From contig JAJYOK010000025.1 of the NCBI GenBank assembly GCA_021796215.1, forward strand, positions 1-43,206: DNA of 43,206 nucleotides, written 5' to 3'. Position numbers and translations under genes: made by a program. Below the pieces are notes generated by a model, which was not told the origin of the DNA, searched no databases, and worked only from the letters and a program-made list of their open reading frames with translations. This document shows, piece by piece, positions 7,152 through 16,160 of this stretch (positions within the stretch are counted from its first letter, which is position 1; each line of letters begins with the position of its first letter). This DNA comes from Bacteroidota bacterium (lineage in GTDB: Bacteria > Bacteroidota > Ignavibacteria > UBA10030 > UBA8401).

Positions 7152-9104
7152 ATGAAGAGGTTATTGTTGATTATATGGTTGAGTTCTGGGACGGCGCTTG
7201 CTCAAAGTCATGACGGCAGCGTTGAACAATTTCCGCTTGACTCGCTCCTGAATATTAAAGTCAGCGCAGCCACAAAATACGATCAAACGACAAGCGAAGC
7301 GCCTGCTTCCGTGACGATTATTTCTTCTGAGGAAATTGCCCGCTATGGATATCGCACCCTCAGCGATGTGTTACGAAGCGTGCACGGGTTTTACATAAGC
7401 AACGACCGCAATTATGATTACGTTGGCATTCGCGGATTTGGAAGGCCGACGGATTACAATGACCGCTTGCTCTTGCTGCTGAACGGACACACGTTGAATG
7501 AAGATGTGTATGGTTCGGCGGCAATCGGAACGGATCTTGGCATTGATCTCAGCTCGCTTGATCATATTGAAATTGTCCGCGGTCCGGGATCTGCTGTGTA
7601 CGGCAACAATGCCATGTTTGCTGTTATTAATCTTGTAACGAAGAAAGGAAATGTGATTGACGGCATTCATGTTACTGTTGGCGGAAGCACGCTCAATGAA
7701 AGCACCGCTTCGGTGTTATACGGAAAGCAATTAGACAATGGAGTGAATGTTTTCTTTTCGGGATTATACGATGACATCGAAGGAAAAGATCTCTACTTCA
7801 AAGAATACGATACAGATTCAACCAACCACGGTATCGCTCACCATCTTGATTGGGATAGGTCGTACGGCATTCTTTCGACGGTTTCGTATAACGATCTCAC
7901 GCTGCAATTGTACGGCGTGTCGCGCGAGAAAGGAATTCCTACGGGGGCATTTGATGATGATTTCAATGACCCGTCTGCGAAAACTCTTGACCAGCGCTCA
8001 ATGGTTGAAGTGCAGTATCACACGGCTCTTGCGGTGGACAAGTCGCTGTTCAGCCGCGTCTATCTTGACCACTACGAGTATCGGGGGACATACCCATTCG
8101 AAGGAATTGAAACAAAGGACGCGACAACAGGCAATTGGGTCGGCACCGAGCTGCGAGCGCAATGGGATGTGGATACGAAAAATCGTTTTACGCTTGGAGC
8201 AGAATATCAGCAGCATCTTCATGCTGACTACCATTTTTGGGATCCGACGCAAATCTATTTCGACGGGAACTTTCCGTACTCTCTTTTTTCGTTATATGTT
8301 GAAGACGAACACCAGCTGTCTGAAAATTTGTCGTTGTCGCTTGGCATTCGCCGCGATGAATACTCCAACGATGTAGAGGCGACAACACCGCGTGTTGCTG
8401 TGTTGTACTATCCGGCAGCATCAACAACTCTCAAACTGCTGTACGGCGAGGCGTTCCGCGCGCCGAATATTTATGAGGTTGATTATGCCGATCCGGTTTC
8501 CGGTTTCAAAGCAAATCCTGCTCTTCGTCCGGAGCGGATTCGCACGGCGGAGCTTGTTTGTCAGCAGCGCATCGCAGAAGGCATAATCGGCAGCACGTCC
8601 TTGTTCGATAACCGCGTAACAAATCTGATAGATCAAAATATTGATCCGCTTGATTCAATGTTTCAATTTCAAAATGTGAGCGTTGCGCATGCGAGCGGAG
8701 TTGAAGCTGAATTGACTTTGAGAATCTATCCGGAAATTCAGAGCTATATCAATTATACTTATGAATATGCAAAAGATGATAACTCCGGCAAGAAATTAAC
8801 AAATTCTCCGTCGCATCTTTTCCGATGCGGCGCGAGCATTGATTTTCTTGAGGGAAATTCAGCGGCAATTACCTTCGATTATGAATCGAGCCGCATCACA
8901 CTTGAAGGAACACAAACGGATCCATATTTGATTACGGATGTCAACTTTTTGTCCCGAAAGGTTCTTGATCATTTCAAAGTTTCAGCTTCAATCAGCAATC
9001 TCTTCAATGTTTCGTATGCAACGCCCGGCGGATTTGAACATAAGGAAGCGGCAATTATTCAGAACGGGCGGGTATTTTTTGCGAAGCTGGAATACATTTT
9101 GTAG
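7152..9104 (+). CDS. TonB-dependent outer-membrane receptor
   Basis: The protein has 650 residues from ATG 7152; a TTG directly before it is less likely, and AAGGAG lies upstream. A cleavable signal peptide ends around ALAQS. The plug domain covers roughly residues 45-160: ASVTIISSEEI, then LSDVLRSV, a VGIRGF turn, LLLLNGHTLN and IEIVRGPGSAVYGNNA, all standard TonB-plug motifs. The remaining 480 residues are beta-barrel-like, with alternating aromatic strands, and end in an aromatic-hydrophobic strand (KLEYIL). Such receptors import a scarce ligand, or sense it, using TonB energy; the ligand is not identifiable. The next two genes encode a YfiR-like periplasmic protein and a hybrid kinase, so a sensing function is at least as likely as bulk uptake. 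Confidence 0.88.
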   Translation: MKRLLLIIWLSSGTALAQSHDGSVEQFPLDSLLNIKVSAATKYDQTTSEAPASVTIISSEEIARYGYRTLSDVLRSVHGFYISNDRNYDYVGIRGFGRPTDYNDRLLLLLNGHTLNEDVYGSAAIGTDLGIDLSSLDHIEIVRGPGSAVYGNNAMFAVINLVTKKGNVIDGIHVTVGGSTLNESTASVLYGKQLDNGVNVFFSGLYDDIEGKDLYFKEYDTDSTNHGIAHHLDWDRSYGILSTVSYNDLTLQLYGVSREKGIPTGAFDDDFNDPSAKTLDQRSMVEVQYHTALAVDKSLFSRVYLDHYEYRGTYPFEGIETKDATTGNWVGTELRAQWDVDTKNRFTLGAEYQQHLHADYHFWDPTQIYFDGNFPYSLFSLYVEDEHQLSENLSLSLGIRRDEYSNDVEATTPRVAVLYYPAASTTLKLLYGEAFRAPNIYEVDYADPVSGFKANPALRPERIRTAELVCQQRIAEGIIGSTSLFDNRVTNLIDQNIDPLDSMFQFQNVSVAHASGVEAELTLRIYPEIQSYINYTYEYAKDDNSGKKLTNSPSHLFRCGASIDFLEGNSAAITFDYESSRITLEGTQTDPYLITDVNFLSRKVLDHFKVSASISNLFNVSYATPGGFEHKEAAIIQNGRVFFAKLEYIL

Positions 9105-9143
9105 AAGGTTATTTCCGACGTTTTCGAAAGAAACTTCGCGCCA

Positions 9144-9713
9144 GTGAAACGTATTTTTTCTCTCATAGTGTTTTGCGGGATAGCTCTGCATTCGGCAACA
9201 GCGCAGGAAATGGCTGTGCCGGTAGAAGTGCAGTATCCGTTGTTTTTGAAAATCGTTACATTTGACCGCAATTTTCAAGCACGCGTTGGACAGGAAGTTG
9301 CTGTCGGGATTTTGTATCAGAGCGAATACCGAAAATCTTTCAATGTCCGCAATACGCTTATCGACATTATAAACAACTTTCCATTGCACAATATTGATGG
9401 AATTCCGATTCGGTATGTTTCCATAGACATGTCGGTCGAAACCGATCTTCGGGCGGCAATTGAACGAGAAAAGATAAACCTCATGTATGTCGCACCGCTG
9501 CGGGCGGCAGACATTGCGGCAATTACAGAAGCTTCTCGGGAAAAGCATGTACTGACACTCACAGGCGTGCCTGATTATGCTGATGCAGGTATTTCAGTCA
9601 GCATAGATGTTAGAGGAGACAAACCTCTTATTGTGATTAATCTTCCTGAGGCAAAAGCAGAGGGAGCAGACTTCGATGCTCAATTATTGAAATTAGCAAA
9701 AGTAATTCAATGA
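9144..9713 (+). CDS. YfiR-like periplasmic protein (DUF4154)
   Basis: This 189-residue protein starts at GTG 9144, chosen because it directly precedes a signal peptide (MKRIFSLIVF to SATAQ). The mature domain fits the YfiR/DUF4154 fold: a start EVQYPLFLKIVTFDRNF, a central VAVGILYQSEY strand and a late GVPDYADAGISVSI segment, ending with a helix DAQLLKLAKVIQ. In Pseudomonas, YfiR is a periplasmic repressor that holds the diguanylate cyclase YfiN inactive through YfiN's periplasmic domain. Here the next gene, overlapping by 4 nt, is a histidine kinase with a comparable periplasmic domain, so the regulated output is probably phosphorelay rather than c-di-GMP. The cysteines that stabilise Pseudomonas YfiR appear to be absent from the mature part. 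Confidence 0.72.
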   Translation: MKRIFSLIVFCGIALHSATAQEMAVPVEVQYPLFLKIVTFDRNFQARVGQEVAVGILYQSEYRKSFNVRNTLIDIINNFPLHNIDGIPIRYVSIDMSVETDLRAAIEREKINLMYVAPLRAADIAAITEASREKHVLTLTGVPDYADAGISVSIDVRGDKPLIVINLPEAKAEGADFDAQLLKLAKVIQ

Positions 9714-12067
9714 CTCGAGAATTTCCTTACAGAGAAAATTCAATTCCCGGGCCAAAGCCGCGCCGCGCTATTCGGATACGGCTTGCACTTTTTGTATCGC
9801 TGCTGCTTGGCACAATTTCGTTGTTCATTTTTTATTATCTCCCTTATACACTTGAACAGCAGGCGCTTCACGCGATTGCTGATAAAGCGCAAAGTATTGC
9901 CAGCATGACTGCCTACAATATAAGTCCGGCATTGTTTTTTGGAGATGTCAAAGCGGCGGATGAGGCATTTCATAGCGCATTACAATCAGGAGACGTTGTT
10001 TACATCGTAGCACGTGATGAATCGGGGAAAGCCTTTGACGCTCACTTCAATGGGAAAGCCGGAGAAGAAGCATACCACGAATACACATCGAGCGGACATG
10101 TTTCAGCGGATGGGACGGTGTTTAGTACGTCGGCGCCCATTCTTCACAATGGGAAAAAACTAGGAACACTTATCCTCGGCATTTCACTGAACAGTTTAAA
10201 GAAGGAGATTCATGACAGCCGTGCCGCGATTGCGATTCTCAGTCTCGTTTTGTTTATCATCAGCATTCTTGTCGTTTTTACTATCATTACCATTACAACA
10301 AAACCGCTCAGTGATATTGTTGAAACGGTGGAGCAAATTGCCTCAGGCGATTTAAGCCGGCGGGCGCCGGTTGCAACGACGGATGAAATCGGTCATCTGG
10401 CTTCTTCATTTAACCTGATGGTTGATCATCTTACCGATGCGCAGGCTGCACTTGAGAAGGCAAATAAGAATTTAGAGCATCGTGTTGAAGAACGAACGAA
10501 AGCGCTGCAGCGTGAAATTATCGAACGCGAGCAGGCGGAAGAAGCGCTGCGCGCAAGCGAAGAACGGTACCGGCGTTTTTTTGAAGAGGATCTTTCAGGA
10601 AACTTCATTGCAACTGTTAACGGAAGAATTCTCGCTTGCAATTCTTCGTTCGTACGTATTTTCGGCTTCTCATCTGTAGATGCTGTGCTTGCATCGAATT
10701 TGCGGCTTCTGTTTCCGTATGAAACCGCCATGGATGATTTATTTGAATTGTTGCGCCGTCACCGCAAATTAGTATATCATGAAGCAGAACTCCGGCGGGC
10801 AGACGCTTCAACATTGTCAGTTATTGAAAATGTTATCGGCACATTTGACGATGAGGGACGCCTTGTTGAGGTTGAAGGATACGTGTATGATAATACGAGC
10901 CTCAAAAAACTGGAGGACGAATTTCGCCAGGCGCAAAAGATGGAAAGCATTGGTACCCTTGCCGGCGGCATTGCCCATGACTTCAATAATATTCTTGCAA
11001 TTATCGTCGGGTACACTTCGTTATTACTTGGTGATAATACAGACCGTGGTAAATTCCAAAAATGGGTTGAAACTATTCGTGATGCTGCAGAGCGAGGCTC
11101 TGGTTTGGTCCGCCAATTGCTGACGTTCGCGCAAAAAGATACTGTCCGGGTAGATCGCATTGACGTGAATGATGTCATTAGCGATGTTGTGAAAATGCTC
11201 GCAGAAACATTCCCTAAGACGATTACTTTTGAAACAAACTTCGGAAGAGATGTTAAAAATATTTATGCCGATCACAGCCAGCTTCACCAAACGATGTTGA
11301 ATTTATGTGTTAACGCTCGCGACGCTATGCCGGATGGCGGAGTTATTGCTATTGCAACAGGCACGATGGAAGGAACAACTTTGCGCCAGCTTCGCTCTGA
11401 AGCGCAAGCATCTCAGTATGTTTTTATCAAGGTAACGGACAACGGTACGGGTATTAATGAAACAACACGCACAAGAATCTTTGAGCCTTTTTTTACGACG
11501 AAAGAACGCGGGCGAGGAACGGGCTTGGGACTTGCCGTAGTATATGGCGTGATGAAAAGTCTTAACGGATTTGTTGAGGTGACAAGCGAAGTCGGACAAG
11601 GAACGACGTTCACATTATTTTTCCCGGTTTCAGAAGGTGTGTTAACAGAAGTTGAAAATATAAAACAGCCAAATGGAAAGACCGAAGGCGGCAACGAGAC
11701 ATTGCTTATTGTCGAAGATGAGGAAAAATTAGTTGAATTGCTTCAGACTTTTTTAGGCGCAGCAGGGTATCATCTTCTTTCAGCGAAGGACGGCGAAGAG
11801 GCAATCGAGCTTTACAAACGCAAGCATCAAAATATTGCGTTTGTATTGATTGATGTTGATCTGCCGAAACTTTCAGGGAATGAAGTTTATCTGAAAATGA
11901 AAAAACTAAATCCGGATGTTAAAGCAGTTCTTGCCAGCGGTAACATCGAGCCTGCCGTTCTCAGGAAAATGAATGCTGAAGGAATTTGCGGTTTCCTTCC
12001 CAAGCCGTATGACCTTGGTCAAATCCTCAGAAAAATCCGCGAAGTGCTCGACGCCCCCAATTCATAA
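9710..12067 (+). CDS. hybrid sensor histidine kinase (CHASE8-like, HAMP, PAS, HisKA, HATPase, receiver)
   Basis: The protein has 785 residues and its ATG overlaps the yfiR-like stop. Domains in order are: membrane helix about 23-45; periplasmic sensor 46-170, resembling the CHASE8 domain of YfiN (ASMTAYNISPALFFGD); second helix 172-195; HAMP about 196-248; a coiled coil; PAS about 283-400; HisKA with phosphoacceptor His423 in GGIAHDFNN; and HATPase with N-box NARDAM, DNGTGI and GRGTGLGLA. A C-terminal receiver follows, with acidic Glu669/Asp670, phospho-acceptor Asp715 and Lys765. All catalytic residues are present. The target could be a downstream regulator not encoded here, since no DNA-binding response regulator follows. 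The coupling with the YfiR-like protein and the TonB receptor makes a three-compartment signalling chain likely. Confidence 0.88.
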   Translation: MTREFPYRENSIPGPKPRRAIRIRLALFVSLLLGTISLFIFYYLPYTLEQQALHAIADKAQSIASMTAYNISPALFFGDVKAADEAFHSALQSGDVVYIVARDESGKAFDAHFNGKAGEEAYHEYTSSGHVSADGTVFSTSAPILHNGKKLGTLILGISLNSLKKEIHDSRAAIAILSLVLFIISILVVFTIITITTKPLSDIVETVEQIASGDLSRRAPVATTDEIGHLASSFNLMVDHLTDAQAALEKANKNLEHRVEERTKALQREIIEREQAEEALRASEERYRRFFEEDLSGNFIATVNGRILACNSSFVRIFGFSSVDAVLASNLRLLFPYETAMDDLFELLRRHRKLVYHEAELRRADASTLSVIENVIGTFDDEGRLVEVEGYVYDNTSLKKLEDEFRQAQKMESIGTLAGGIAHDFNNILAIIVGYTSLLLGDNTDRGKFQKWVETIRDAAERGSGLVRQLLTFAQKDTVRVDRIDVNDVISDVVKMLAETFPKTITFETNFGRDVKNIYADHSQLHQTMLNLCVNARDAMPDGGVIAIATGTMEGTTLRQLRSEAQASQYVFIKVTDNGTGINETTRTRIFEPFFTTKERGRGTGLGLAVVYGVMKSLNGFVEVTSEVGQGTTFTLFFPVSEGVLTEVENIKQPNGKTEGGNETLLIVEDEEKLVELLQTFLGAAGYHLLSAKDGEEAIELYKRKHQNIAFVLIDVDLPKLSGNEVYLKMKKLNPDVKAVLASGNIEPAVLRKMNAEGICGFLPKPYDLGQILRKIREVLDAPNS

Positions 12068-12271
12068 GCCGCTTAATTATACTTGTTTTTTCCAAAGCAA
12101 GAATCTTAACTCTTTTTCATCGCACTCTTGGGAACGTTTGTTTTTCCATTCCCAAACTTGGTAAAACAACATTTTGCCTTGTCTTTCCTTCTTCAAATTC
12201 TCAACGCAAAAAGTAGCACGGTATTTGCACAACAACAGTCAGATTTCATTCAATACTTAGTGTAAAATTTT

Positions 12272-12286
12272 AATCCCAAAGGGATT
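12272..12286. repeat. short perfect hairpin AATCCC-AAA-GGGATT
   Basis: A 6-bp perfect inverted repeat with a 3-nt AAA loop lies 26 nt before the nifJ start. It is bordered by an outer TGTA (12261-12264) and TACA (12287-12290). It has the same design as the hairpin at 33771-33785. It could be an operator, an mRNA 5' hairpin or a copy of a small dispersed palindrome. The rest of the 245-nt gap 12068-12312 contains only a weak TTGGGAA/TTCCCAA inverted repeat (12128-12155) and no gene. Confidence 0.45.
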
Positions 12287-12312
12287 TACAACGTGGAAAG
12301 ATAGGGAACGAA

Positions 12313-15300
12313 ATGGCTACTGAAAAGTTATCGCAAATCAAAAGAGAAATGGTTACAATTGACGGCAATGAAGCCGCCGCTTATGTTGCACATAAAACCA
12401 ATGAAGTAATTGCAATTTACCCGATTACACCATCCTCAAACATGGGCGAATGGTGCGATCAATGGTCATCGGAAGGGAAGAAAAATATTTGGGGAACAGT
12501 TCCGACAGTCGTTGAGATGCAAAGTGAAGGCGGCGCCTCCGGCGCTGTTCATGGCGCGTTGCAAGCCGGCTCGCTGACGACAACATTCACTGCATCGCAA
12601 GGATTGTTGTTGATGATTCCGAATATGTACAAAATTGCCGGCGAGCTAACGCCGACGGTATTTCACGTTTCGGCGCGTTCATTGGCAACGCAAGCGCTTT
12701 CAATTTTTGGAGATCACAGCGACGTGATGGCTGTCCGCTCAACAGGATTCGCATTATTGTCGTCGCATTCTGTACAGGAAGTGATGGATTTTGCGCTGAT
12801 TGCACAAGCAGCAGCGCTGAAATCGAGAATTCCGTTTCTCCATTTTTTCGACGGCTTTCGCACGTCGCACGAAGTGATGAAAATTGAACAGCTCACTGTC
12901 GAAGATATTCGTGCGATGATTGATGATGAGCTCGTGTTCGCTCATCGAAGCCGCCGTTTGACTTCCGACGCGCCGGTGTTGCGCGGCACGGCGCAAAATC
13001 CTGACACATATTTTCAATCGCGTGAAACAGTAAATCCGTTTTATGATGCATGTCCTGAAATTGTTCAGAATGAAATGGACAAATTTGCCAAAGTTGTCGG
13101 GCGGCAATATCATCTCTTCGATTACTTCGGTGCTCCGGATGCCGAGCGCGTTATCGTGCTGATGTGTTCTGGTTCCGAAGCAGTTCATGAAACAGTGGAA
13201 AACCTTTTGGAAAAAGGTGAAAAAGTCGGCGTTCTCAAAGTACGGCTGTTCCGTCCGTTTTCTGTGAAGCATTTTCTGGACGCTCTTCCGAAATCAATCA
13301 AATCCATTGCCACGCTTGATAGAACAAAAGAGCCGGGCGCTGCGGGCGAACCGTTATATCAAGATGTCATCACTGCGTTTGGTGAGGCGCTGGCAAACGG
13401 AACGATGCCGACAGCTTCGTTCCCGAAAATTATTGGCGGGCGGTACGGACTTTCCTCAAAAGAATTTACTCCGGCAATGGTGAAAGCTGTTTTTGACGAG
13501 ATGAAAAAATCGCAGCCGAAAAATCATTTCACAGTCGGCATCAACGATGATGTTTCCCATTCAAGCCTTGAGATCGATTCTGCCTTTACGACGGAGAAAA
13601 GTGATGTTGTCCGTGCGATGTTCTACGGTTTAGGAGCAGATGGAACTGTCGGTGCAAATAAAAATTCGATTAAAATTATTGGCGAAGACACGCCGAATTA
13701 TGCTCAGGGATATTTTGTGTACGATTCAAAGAAATCCGGAACAACAACAGTTTCGCATCTTCGTTTTGGCCCGCGCCCAATCCGCTCATCCTATCTTATC
13801 AAGAAAGCGAATTTCGTTGCCTGCCATCAATGGGTGTTTCTTGAAAAGTTTGACATGCTGGAAGATATCATTGAAGGAGGAACCTTCCTGTTGAACAGCC
13901 AGTTTTCTGCCAACGCAGTCTGGAGCAAGCTGCCGCGGGTTGTTCAAGAGAAAATAATCAGGAAAAAACTGCAGTTCTACGTCATTGACGGTTACAGCGT
14001 GGCAGCAAAAACAGGAATGGGCGGCCGTGTGAACACGATTATGCAAACGTGTTTCTTTGCTATTTCCGGCGTTCTTCCGAAGGACGAAGCGATTGCGGCG
14101 ATCAAGCGTTCTATCAAAAAAACGTACGGCAAGAAGGGCGAAGACATTGTCAAAATGAATTTTGACGCTGTGGATCAAACGCTGGAAAATTTGTTTAAAG
14201 TGAATGTGCCGAGTGCGGTGGAGAGCGCAATCGAATTGCCGCCGGTGGTTTCAGAAAAAGCTCCGGAGTTTGTGAAGAATGTCACTGCAAAAATTATTGC
14301 TGGCTATGGCGATGAACTTCCTGTCAGTATGTTCCCTGTTGACGGAACATTCCCTGTCGGGACTGCACGATGGGAGAAGAGAAACATTGCGCTCGAAATT
14401 CCAGTATGGGATGAAGAGATTTGTATACAATGCGGCAAGTGCGCAATGGTATGTCCGCATGCAGCAATTCGCATTAAAGTGTACGACAAAAAATCTCTTG
14501 AAGAAGCGCCGGCGACATTCAAACATACTTCTTATCGCGGAAAAGAATATGAAGGGATGGCATACACAATCCAAACTGCGCCGGAAGACTGTACAGGCTG
14601 CAGCCTTTGTTTTGAAGTATGTCCCGTAAAGAACAAAAAGGAAACGCGCCTTAAAGCGCTTAATATGAAACCCCAGCCTCCGCTTCGCGAGCTGGAACGC
14701 GCGAATTGGGATTTCTTTCTCACCATTCCGGAAGCTGATCGGCGGACAGCAAAAATTGACACGATCAAAGGGTCACAATTTTTAGAGCCCCTCTTTGAAT
14801 TTTCCGGTGCGTGTTCCGGCTGTGGCGAAACGCCGTACGTAAAATTGGCGACGCAGTTATTCGGCGACAGAATGGTTGTTGCCAACGCAACAGGGTGCTC
14901 TTCTATCTACGGCGGAAATCTTCCCACGACGCCATGGACGAAAAATGCTGAGGGACGCGGTCCTGCATGGTCGAATTCATTGTTTGAAGACAATGCAGAA
15001 TTCGGGCTTGGCTTCCGTCTTTCCATTGATAAACACACTGAATTTGCCGGTGAGCTGCTGAAAAAACTTTCGCCGCAAATCGGTGAAGAACTGACAAAAG
15101 CAATTCTTACCGCGGATCAATCTGATGAAGAAAAAATCTATGAGCAGCGCGCTCGTGTCAAAACGCTGAAGGAAAAACTAAAAGAATTTGCTTCCGATGA
15201 ATCGAAACATTTACTATCGCTTGCAGATTATTTTGTGAAGAAAAGCGTCTGGATTATGGGAGGCGACGGCTGGGCATACGATATCGGCTACGGCGGACTC

Positions 15301-15915
15301 GATCATGTGCTCGCGTCGGGCAGAAATGTGAATGTACTTGTGCTTGATACTGAAGTCTATTCAAATACCGGCGGTCAAATGTCGAAAGCAACGCCGCGCG
15401 GCGCTGTTGCGAAATTTGCGGCAGGTGGAAAACCTGTTGCAAAAAAAGATCTGGCGCTGATGGCGATGTCGTACGGCAGTGTATATGTTGCACGTGTTGC
15501 AATGGGAGCGAACGATCTTCATACCCTCAAGGCATTTCTCGAAGCAGAAGCATACGATGGGCCGTCGCTCATTATTGCGTACGCGCATTGCATTGCCCAC
15601 GGCATCAATATGGAGGTAGGCCTGGACAGTCAAAAAGCGGCAGTGGAATCGGCGCACTGGCCATTGTTCCGTTACAATCCGGAATTGGCGAAGCACAGCC
15701 AGAATCCGTTTAAGCTCGACTCAAAAGCGCCGAAGATTAAATTTGAAGAATACGCCTACAAAGAAATCCGTTATAAAATGCTGACGAAGAGCGCGCCCGA
15801 AGAAGCGAAGCGATTGCTGTCGCTGGCTCAGGAAGACGTGAATTCGAAATGGCATTTTTATGAACAGCTTGCTGCCCTAAAATTCGACAGCTCGTCGAAC
15901 GGAAACGGAAAATGA
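12313..15915 (+). CDS. nifJ: pyruvate:ferredoxin (flavodoxin) oxidoreductase, single-chain
   Basis: This 1200-residue protein has the full one-chain PFOR architecture and interconverts pyruvate + CoA with acetyl-CoA + CO2, using ferredoxin. The N-terminal pyruvate domain has YPITPSSNMGEW and FHVSARSLA; domains II and III follow. A 2[4Fe-4S] domain lies near residues 700-780 (CIQCGKCAMVCPHAA and CTGCSLCFEVCPVK). The C-terminal TPP domain carries the proximal-cluster cysteines, namely Cys834 and Cys837 (CSGCGETPY), ATGCSS, and the late YAHCIAHG, plus the GDGWAYDIGYGG and NTGGQ TPP-Mg motif. Length matches the family. A ribosome site (AGGGA) precedes ATG 12313. The DHOD-like flavoprotein following it is a frequent nifJ neighbour in anaerobes. 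The ferredoxin at 3554 is a candidate electron partner. Confidence 0.95.
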   Translation: MATEKLSQIKREMVTIDGNEAAAYVAHKTNEVIAIYPITPSSNMGEWCDQWSSEGKKNIWGTVPTVVEMQSEGGASGAVHGALQAGSLTTTFTASQGLLLMIPNMYKIAGELTPTVFHVSARSLATQALSIFGDHSDVMAVRSTGFALLSSHSVQEVMDFALIAQAAALKSRIPFLHFFDGFRTSHEVMKIEQLTVEDIRAMIDDELVFAHRSRRLTSDAPVLRGTAQNPDTYFQSRETVNPFYDACPEIVQNEMDKFAKVVGRQYHLFDYFGAPDAERVIVLMCSGSEAVHETVENLLEKGEKVGVLKVRLFRPFSVKHFLDALPKSIKSIATLDRTKEPGAAGEPLYQDVITAFGEALANGTMPTASFPKIIGGRYGLSSKEFTPAMVKAVFDEMKKSQPKNHFTVGINDDVSHSSLEIDSAFTTEKSDVVRAMFYGLGADGTVGANKNSIKIIGEDTPNYAQGYFVYDSKKSGTTTVSHLRFGPRPIRSSYLIKKANFVACHQWVFLEKFDMLEDIIEGGTFLLNSQFSANAVWSKLPRVVQEKIIRKKLQFYVIDGYSVAAKTGMGGRVNTIMQTCFFAISGVLPKDEAIAAIKRSIKKTYGKKGEDIVKMNFDAVDQTLENLFKVNVPSAVESAIELPPVVSEKAPEFVKNVTAKIIAGYGDELPVSMFPVDGTFPVGTARWEKRNIALEIPVWDEEICIQCGKCAMVCPHAAIRIKVYDKKSLEEAPATFKHTSYRGKEYEGMAYTIQTAPEDCTGCSLCFEVCPVKNKKETRLKALNMKPQPPLRELERANWDFFLTIPEADRRTAKIDTIKGSQFLEPLFEFSGACSGCGETPYVKLATQLFGDRMVVANATGCSSIYGGNLPTTPWTKNAEGRGPAWSNSLFEDNAEFGLGFRLSIDKHTEFAGELLKKLSPQIGEELTKAILTADQSDEEKIYEQRARVKTLKEKLKEFASDESKHLLSLADYFVKKSVWIMGGDGWAYDIGYGGLDHVLASGRNVNVLVLDTEVYSNTGGQMSKATPRGAVAKFAAGGKPVAKKDLALMAMSYGSVYVARVAMGANDLHTLKAFLEAEAYDGPSLIIAYAHCIAHGINMEVGLDSQKAAVESAHWPLFRYNPELAKHSQNPFKLDSKAPKIKFEEYAYKEIRYKMLTKSAPEEAKRLLSLAQEDVNSKWHFYEQLAALKFDSSSNGNGK

Positions 15916-15923
15916 TCTCATGT

Positions 15924-15957
15924 AAGCTCTCCGATTGTTAAAAGCAATCGGAAGCTT
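15924..15957 (+). terminator. stem-loop after nifJ, terminator-like but without a clear U-run
   Basis: CCGATTG and CAATCGG form a perfect 7-bp stem around a TTAAAAG loop, extended by outer AAGCT/AGCTT across a small bulge. It begins 8 nt after the PFOR stop. The downstream bases are A-rich rather than T-rich, so intrinsic termination is uncertain; 3'-end protection is an alternative. Confidence 0.4.
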
Positions 15958-15970
15958 AAGTGAAAAAAAT

Positions 15971-16080
15971 GTCATTCCCGAATGCTTTTATCGGGAATCT
16001 AATTACAGAAATCGAGTTGGAATATGGATCCCCGCCTTCGCCTGCCTGCCGCTTCACTTTGGCAGGCGGGTGAGAATGAC
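15971..16080. repeat. 110-bp palindromic intergenic element with GTCATTC/GAATGAC ends
   Basis: The element starts with GTCATTC and ends with GAATGAC, perfect 7-bp terminal inverted repeats. Inside are two hairpins: ATTCCC(13 nt)GGGAAT near the left end and CGCCTGCC(14 nt)GGCAGGCG near the right end. It fills most of the nifJ to DHOD-like intergenic space and has no coding potential of its own; a short frame crossing it is chance. It resembles REP/MITE-type non-autonomous palindromes. Its GCCTGCC/GGCAGGC core recurs inside the thiolase gene at 31769-31789. Confidence 0.6.
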
Positions 16081-16160
16081 GAGCCTGAGATTTTATTTTT
16101 TTGCTGTTAAATCTTCAAAGTTCATCTCTCAATATTTAATGACAAGTCAAGAGGTATTCT

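Noticed and set aside
12128-12155. TTGGGAA/TTCCCAA inverted repeat after the kinase gene
   Set aside because: Stem of 7 bp with a 14-nt loop and no T-tract after it; too weak to call a terminator.
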